This document shows, in pieces, positions 4,646 through 8,335 of a DNA stretch of 8,335 bases. Below the pieces are notes generated by a model, which saw only the letters and a list, made by a program, of their open reading frames with translations, was not told where the DNA came from and ran no database searches. Every line of letters begins with the position of its first letter. Position 1 is the first letter of the stretch. This stretch comes from Clostridia bacterium (GTDB taxonomy: Bacteria > Bacillota > Clostridia > Oscillospirales > CAG-272). The stretch spans positions 1 to 8,335 of the forward strand of contig JAFQPC010000150.1 of the NCBI GenBank assembly GCA_017411935.1, written 5' to 3'. The translations under genes were made by a program, and so were the position numbers.

Positions 4646-5863
4646 TCAGATCATTTTCTCTGCCGCGGCGGCTTTGAGGCGGTCGGCAACACGGCGAAGA
4701 TCGCGCGGGGTCGCACCGTCCGAGAGAAGTCCGTAATTTTCGATGATCATCACGAATGCCGTCGAACTTGCGGAAAGCTCCGAAACCTCGGAAAGCATCC
4801 GTCTTGCCGTTTCCATCGACTGTACCGCACCCTCGGTCTCGGCAATCAGTCGGCGAAGTGCCGCTGCCGCACCGATGGCGATATAGCAAGGCAGAATGCC
4901 CTGCGCCTCGCAAAGCTTTGCCGCGCCGATGAGACGGTCCTTCGGCGAGAGCTTTCTTGCGGGGTCGCCGCCGACACGCAGGCAGGTGTCGCGCAGGGCG
5001 CTGTTGGTAAAGCGGTAAAGGAGATCGTCGATGTGACGAAGCAGGCCTTCGAGCTCTACGTCGTATGCCTTCGAAAGAGCGCGTGCGCTTTCGGTCATTG
5101 CGCCGCGAACAATGGCAGCGATCGCCTCGTCGTCGATGGCCTCGTAAATATACGCAAGTCCGAGCACGTCGCCAAGGTACGCGCAGGTCGCGTGTCCCAT
5201 ATTGTGCAGATAGAGCTTTCTCTTAACGAAAAAGTCAAAGGGAGAGAAAGGAACCATTCCCTCGATCTCGGGAATCTCTCCGCGGAAGGCAGCCTTGTCT
5301 ACGGGCAAAAATCCGTAGGATTCAACGCAAACGCGGAGCGGCTCTCCGTCGCGCATTTCTTCGGTCTGTACGGGAACCATTCTGCCGATCGAGGTCTCGA
5401 CCAGACCAAAATTTTCGTCAAACCACGCGCGTTCCTCTGCCGAAAGATGGGGCGTGATGAGGTCGTAGAGAACCTCGTTGGCGTCCATCAGGTTTTCACA
5501 GATCAAAAGATTGAGGGGCTTACCGCCCTTGGCAATTCTCGCACGAATACCCGCAACGATATTGGGTACGATATAGGGCAGGATCTTTGCGCCCACCGAG
5601 GTTGCCATAATATCTGCCTCGGCAATGACCTCGGCAACGGCATCTGTGTTCTTGCCGTTGACGGCACAGACGTTCGTTACCATTCGGTCCTCATATCCCT
5701 CGCTCGAGAGAATCCGCAGGGGGTATTCGCCCTTTTCGTTCAAACCGTTGACGACCGCATCGGCAACGTCAACAAAGGTCACGCGATAGCCCGATGCAGC
5801 GAGCAGCGCACCGATAAAACCTCTGCCGATATTTCCACCGCCGTACATAACTGCACGTTTCAT
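4646..5863 (-). CDS. mtlD: Mannitol-1-phosphate 5-dehydrogenase
   Basis: 405 residues, close to the 380-390 typical of MtlD. It catalyses NAD-dependent interconversion of mannitol 1-phosphate and fructose 6-phosphate in the cytoplasm. The N-terminal Rossmann fold starts at once with MKRAVMYGGGNIGRGFIGAL (dinucleotide loop, residues 8-16). The C-terminal catalytic domain holds the K-x4-N-x2-H signature of the polyol-specific long-chain dehydrogenases: Lys216, Asn221, His224 in KLYLHNMGHA. ESYGFLPVDK (181-190) is also typical of MtlD. The start at 5863 has GGAGG 8 nt upstream; the frame extends 22 codons further but without family similarity. No mannitol PTS gene is in view. It follows the AbrB-type gene by 26 nt and is probably co-transcribed with it. 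A related hexuronate or polyol substrate cannot be excluded. Confidence 0.88.
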   Translation of the reverse strand: MKRAVMYGGGNIGRGFIGALLAASGYRVTFVDVADAVVNGLNEKGEYPLRILSSEGYEDRMVTNVCAVNGKNTDAVAEVIAEADIMATSVGAKILPYIVPNIVAGIRARIAKGGKPLNLLICENLMDANEVLYDLITPHLSAEERAWFDENFGLVETSIGRMVPVQTEEMRDGEPLRVCVESYGFLPVDKAAFRGEIPEIEGMVPFSPFDFFVKRKLYLHNMGHATCAYLGDVLGLAYIYEAIDDEAIAAIVRGAMTESARALSKAYDVELEGLLRHIDDLLYRFTNSALRDTCLRVGGDPARKLSPKDRLIGAAKLCEAQGILPCYIAIGAAAALRRLIAETEGAVQSMETARRMLSEVSELSASSTAFVMIIENYGLLSDGATPRDLRRVADRLKAAAAEKMI

Positions 5864-5889
5864 GATAAATTCCTCCGTGTTCTGAAAAG

Positions 5890-6135
5890 TTAAAATTGGT
5901 CCTTGATCTTGGCAAGGCAGGCAGCGCAAACTCGTTTACCCTGAAAATAAACGATATTATCACTACTCTGGCAGAAGGTGCAGGCAGGCTGATATTTTTG
6001 CAGGACGATGTGATCTCCGTCCAAGAAGATCTCCAAAGGGTCTCCCTCCTCGATCTCCAAACGCGTCCGAAGCTCCTTGGGCAACACGATTCTGCCGAGC
6101 TCGTCGACGCGGCGAAACATTCCTGTCGATTTCAT
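5890..6135 (-). CDS. AbrB-type regulator with C-terminal zinc ribbon
   Basis: 81 residues. MKSTGMFRRVDELGRIVLPK and ELRTRLEIEEGDPLEIFLDG (1-40) are a clear swapped-hairpin AbrB/SpoVT DNA-binding domain, nearly the same as B. subtilis AbrB (VDELGR-V-IP-ELR). In place of AbrB's multimerisation domain, residues 50-81 hold two CxxC pairs (Cys52/55 and Cys70/73) separated by DNIVYFQGKRV, a small zinc-ribbon-like module that is probably structural or redox-sensitive. The start at 6135 has AAAGGAG 8 nt upstream; the frame is open 64 codons further back but passes through the promoter. AbrB proteins act as transition-state regulators and often repress themselves; inverted TGTCAA/TTGACA repeats lie just downstream of this promoter. 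Its mRNA probably continues into mtlD. Confidence 0.88.
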   Translation of the reverse strand: MKSTGMFRRVDELGRIVLPKELRTRLEIEEGDPLEIFLDGDHIVLQKYQPACTFCQSSDNIVYFQGKRVCAACLAKIKDQF

Positions 6136-6155
6136 TTTTTGCTCTCCTTTCAAGA

Positions 6156-6170
6156 TGTCAAGCTTTGACA
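6156..6170. promoter_or_regulatory. Inverted repeat at the abrB-like transcription start
   Basis: TGTCAA-GCT-TTGACA is a perfect 6-bp dyad located at about +1 to +15 of the abrB-like transcript. The same TGTCAA word occurs again as the -35 box (6196-6201), 40 bp away and so about four helical turns. It is a candidate operator for autoregulation, although AbrB proteins recognise DNA shape more than a strict sequence. Confidence 0.4.
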
Positions 6171-6172
6171 AT

Positions 6173-6201
6173 ATTATAAAGGATTTTACAAAAAATGTCA
6201 A
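6173..6201 (-). promoter_or_regulatory. Consensus sigma-A promoter of the abrB-like/mtlD operon
   Basis: On the minus strand TTGACA (6201-6196), 17 bp, TATAAT (6178-6173): both hexamers match consensus perfectly. The leader to the ATG at 6135 is about 30 nt. A promoter this strong usually implies repression. Confidence 0.92.
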
Positions 6202-6340
6202 TCTTTTTTTGTGTAATTCCGAAAAAATCGTTCGACGGATTTCGAGCCGCAAGATGCTCTTGGAATTTTTTGAAAAAAACGGTTTATTTTCATTCAAAAG
6301 GTAAATACTATCCTTATTGTCATACAAAGGAGATAAAAGA

Positions 6341-6628
6341 ATGATCCGAGGACTTCAAAAGCAAATACTTTGGCTTTCCACGCCAAAGAGCCGTCATTTT
6401 GAGCTCGTCTGCTTTATTTTGCGTCCCGAGCGCTGTCGCGAGACTCCCAAGGATGCCGAGATCCTCCGCGAAGCGAGAAGCATTCTTTTGCAAGCTGAGC
6501 CGCCGATCAAAGAAAGACCTCCGCAGGGGAAAAAGAGGACACGCTTCCTTTTTTTGCTTTTTTTCGGCGGACTTCTTTGCGGTGTTCTCGCTACGCTTCT
6601 CGGATGTGCACTGCTTGGCGCGCTCTGA
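6341..6628 (+). CDS. Small single-pass membrane protein, unknown function
   Basis: 95 residues; I do not recognise the family. ATG at 6341 has AAAGGAG with 8 nt spacing. Residues 1-66 are soluble and strongly basic, with a probable helix at 37-52 (PKDAEILREARSILLQA) and a proline-rich linker at 54-62. KKRTR (64-68) precedes one hydrophobic helix, FLFLLFFGGLLCGVLATLLG to the C-terminus (69-95). By the positive-inside rule the N-terminal part should be cytoplasmic, giving a tail-anchored topology. The gene ends 9 nt before the -35 box of the RNase J promoter and no terminator separates them, so some transcripts may read on into RNase J. No promoter of its own could be assigned with confidence in the AT-rich 6202-6340 stretch. 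Confidence 0.6.
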   Translation: MIRGLQKQILWLSTPKSRHFELVCFILRPERCRETPKDAEILREARSILLQAEPPIKERPPQGKKRTRFLFLLFFGGLLCGVLATLLGCALLGAL

Positions 6629-6636
6629 AAATCCGC

Positions 6637-6665
6637 TTGACAAGCGTGGGGAAATATGGTATACT
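6637..6665 (+). promoter_or_regulatory. Sigma-A promoter of the RNase J gene
   Basis: TTGACA (6637-6642), 17 bp, TATACT (6660-6665). The hexamers and spacing are near perfect. Transcription should start near 6672, leaving an untranslated leader of about 140 nt before the ATG at 6813. Confidence 0.85.
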
Positions 6666-6671
6666 ATCTTT

Positions 6672-6812
6672 AGGTGAAAACAGAAGATCAACCTCCGGGC
6701 GGCTTTGTGGGGAGCGGTGTCACAGAGTCAACGGGAGTTTCGTTTGCGTGCTTTTTTTGCTCGGATCTTCTTTTGTTCCATAAAAATAAAATAAGAAAGA
6801 ATAGGAGAATTT
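6672..6812 (+). other. Long 5' leader of RNase J mRNA
   Basis: About 140 nt with no convincing gene, no known riboswitch recognised by eye, and no clear intrinsic terminator, though a T7 run occurs at 6754-6760. It ends with the Shine-Dalgarno site AGGAG (6803-6807). RNase genes in bacteria are often autoregulated through long leaders; whether this holds here is open. Confidence 0.45.
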
Positions 6813-8335
6813 ATGCCTAAAAAAGAACTTGGCAAGCTTCGTGTCATTCCTTTGGGCGGTCTGAACGAGATCGGTAAGAATCTGACGGTCCTCGAATACG
6901 GAGATGACATTCTGATGATCGATTGCGGTCTCGGATTTCCTGATGAGGAGATGCTCGGCATCGACCTCGTCATTCCTGACCTGACCTATCTCGAAGCCAA
7001 TGCCCATAAGATCCGCGGTATCGTTCTGACACACGGACACGAGGACCATATCGGCGCGATCCCTTACTGTCTGCGACAGATCAATCCCCCCATTTACGGA
7101 ACGAATCTGACGCTTGGTATCATTAAAAACAAGCTCGCGGAACACGTGCTTCCTTGCGAGCCCTCACTTCACTGTGTTCACGCAGGAGAAACGGTGCGCC
7201 TTGGCGCATTCTCGGTGGAATTTATTCACGTCAATCACTCGATCGCCGATGCTTGCGCGCTCTCGATCACGACCCCCGTCGGAACGGTGGTGCATTCGGG
7301 CGACTTTAAGCTCGACATCACGCCCATTGACGGTGAAATGATGAATCTGACGCGTCTGGGAGAGATCGGCAAAAAGGGAGTTCTGCTTCTGATGTGCGAA
7401 TCGACCAACGCTGAGCGCCCTGGACACACGCCTTCCGAGAAAAAGGTCGGAAAATCGCTCGAATATATCTTTACTGCCAACCCCGATAAGCGAATCGTCA
7501 TTGCTACTTTCTCGTCGAACGTGCATCGCGTACAGCAGATCATCAACGTCAGCGCGCGCCACGGCCGAAAGGTCGCGATCACGGGACGGAGTATGCTCAA
7601 TATCGTGGGCGCTGCCGTCGAGCTTGGTTATATGAGTGTGCCCGAGGGTGTTCTCATCGACGTCTCGGAGATCAAGCGCTACAAATCCGAGCAGATCACG
7701 CTCATTACCACGGGAAGTCAGGGTGAGCCGATGTCGGCACTCTATCGAATGGCGTTCGGTGACCACGCGCAGATCACGCTCGGTCCGCAGGACCTTGTTG
7801 TGCTCTCGTCGAGTGCGATCCCCGGCAACGAAAAGCTCGTCGGAAAGATCATCAACGAGCTCTCGAAAAACGGAGTCAGCGTTCTGCACGACGCCGTCGT
7901 TGAGGTGCACGTATCGGGACACGCTTGTCAGGAAGAACTGAAGCTCTTACAAGCCCTCATCAAGCCCAAATACTTTATGCCTGTCCACGGCGAATACCGC
8001 CATCTTGCCGCCAATCGCGAGCTCGCTCTCGATATGGGAATGGACGATCGGAATATTTTCATTTCGGATATCGGTAAAGTGCTTGAGATCGACCGAAAGA
8101 GCGCAAAATTCAACGGCACGGTTCCTGCGGGCAAGGTGCTCGTCGACGGATACGGTGTGGGTGACGTCGGAAACATCGTGCTTCGCGACCGCCGCCATCT
8201 TGCGCAGGACGGTTTGATCGTCGTCGTTGCGTCGATTGATGCCGAGTCGCATCTGCTTCTTTCTGCCCCCGATATCGTCTCCCGCGGCTTCGTTTATGTC
8301 CGTGAGGCGGAGGAGCTGATGGAGGAGGTTCGCAC
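6813..8335 (+). CDS. rnj: Ribonuclease J (C-terminus beyond the window)
   Basis: 507 codons without a stop, against about 555 residues for a whole RNase J, so roughly the last 50 residues are missing. It is a metallo-beta-lactamase/beta-CASP nuclease acting on RNA 5' ends and internally, central to mRNA decay and rRNA maturation in Firmicutes. Motifs in order: RVIPLGGLNEIGKN (10-23), the zinc motif HGHEDH (74-79), His142 in HVNHS, Asp164 in HSGDFKLD, then the beta-CASP domain with CESTNAERPG, ATFSSNVHR, GSQGEP and SSSAIPGNE, and MPVHGEYRHL with the late metal-binding His. All catalytic residues are present. The start at 6813 follows AGGAG by 5 nt. It lacks a long N-terminal extension. Whether it is the J1 or J2 paralogue cannot be decided here. 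Confidence 0.95.
   Translation, partial: MPKKELGKLRVIPLGGLNEIGKNLTVLEYGDDILMIDCGLGFPDEEMLGIDLVIPDLTYLEANAHKIRGIVLTHGHEDHIGAIPYCLRQINPPIYGTNLTLGIIKNKLAEHVLPCEPSLHCVHAGETVRLGAFSVEFIHVNHSIADACALSITTPVGTVVHSGDFKLDITPIDGEMMNLTRLGEIGKKGVLLLMCESTNAERPGHTPSEKKVGKSLEYIFTANPDKRIVIATFSSNVHRVQQIINVSARHGRKVAITGRSMLNIVGAAVELGYMSVPEGVLIDVSEIKRYKSEQITLITTGSQGEPMSALYRMAFGDHAQITLGPQDLVVLSSSAIPGNEKLVGKIINELSKNGVSVLHDAVVEVHVSGHACQEELKLLQALIKPKYFMPVHGEYRHLAANRELALDMGMDDRNIFISDIGKVLEIDRKSAKFNGTVPAGKVLVDGYGVGDVGNIVLRDRRHLAQDGLIVVVASIDAESHLLLSAPDIVSRGFVYVREAEELMEEVR

Noticed and set aside
4604..5893. Plus-strand open frame of 429 codons
   Set aside because: It is the antisense shadow of mtlD, which has clear family motifs; the composition is Arg/Cys/His-rich and unlike a real protein.
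6202..6340. Possible gene or promoter in the AT-rich stretch between abrB-like and the small membrane gene
   Set aside because: No credible open frame, and no pair of -35/-10 boxes with acceptable spacing on the plus strand could be chosen over background.
6674..6820. GTG-started 48-codon frame in the RNase J leader, overlapping its ATG
   Set aside because: No Shine-Dalgarno site; it would have to be leaderless, and the translation has no protein-like pattern. A coupled leader peptide is not excluded but is unsupported.
7164..7922. Minus-strand open frame of 252 codons inside RNase J
   Set aside because: Antisense to well-conserved catalytic motifs; strongly Arg/Asp/His-biased, no family recognised.

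Overview
The window looks like a chromosomal piece of an anaerobic, endospore-forming Firmicute of class Clostridia, probably an uncultured gut lineage. Base composition is moderate (about half G+C by eye). Shine-Dalgarno sites are consensus and most promoters fit sigma-A closely. Gene families typical of the group are present: a PadR/DUF1700/DUF4097 operon, an AbrB-type regulator, RNase J and a SpoVM-like micropeptide. The genus cannot be told from the sequence. No rRNA, tRNA, CRISPR array, transposase or phage gene was seen.

Layout, left to right. (1) Minus strand, 1-811: the N-terminal 270 residues of a probable glycoside hydrolase, cut by the window edge. It is divergent from (2) a plus-strand operon, 957-2861, of three overlapping genes: a PadR repressor, a membrane protein with an N-terminal HAAS/DUF1700 domain, and an anchored DUF4097 ('Toastrack') beta-repeat protein. 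Back-to-back promoters share a palindrome, and a second palindrome covers the spacer and -10 of the PadR promoter, which suggests autorepression. (3) At 2866-2980 lies a structured repeat of the small palindromic (REP/MITE-like) type, which can act as a terminator in both directions. (4) Minus strand, 2986-4152: an asparagine-synthetase-like protein that has lost the amidotransferase cysteine and has no recognisable ATP-binding SGGxDS loop. (5) Plus strand, 4290-4585: two tiny genes. One is a membrane protein interrupted by an in-frame TGA. The other is a 28-residue SpoVM-like peptide, followed by a two-way terminator. (6) Minus strand, 6135-4646: an AbrB-type regulator with a C-terminal zinc ribbon, followed 26 nt later by a mannitol-1-phosphate 5-dehydrogenase, both downstream of a perfect sigma-A promoter. 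(7) Plus strand: a 95-residue single-pass membrane protein (6341-6628), then RNase J from 6813 to the window edge, with its own strong promoter and a leader of about 140 nt.

How the genes work together. The PadR-HAAS-Toastrack operon fits a self-contained envelope-sensing circuit. The block 2986-4585 may be a small sporulation-linked cluster: the SpoVM-like peptide is there, and the two divergent start regions carry CATATAnTA boxes resembling mother-cell sigma-factor -10 elements. That link is an inference. AbrB and MtlD are probably co-transcribed, tying a transition-state-type regulator to sugar-alcohol phosphate metabolism. The points most worth checking are the TGA-interrupted small gene, the catalytically degenerate AsnB-like protein, the PadR operator, and the short peptide genes that automated annotation tends to miss.
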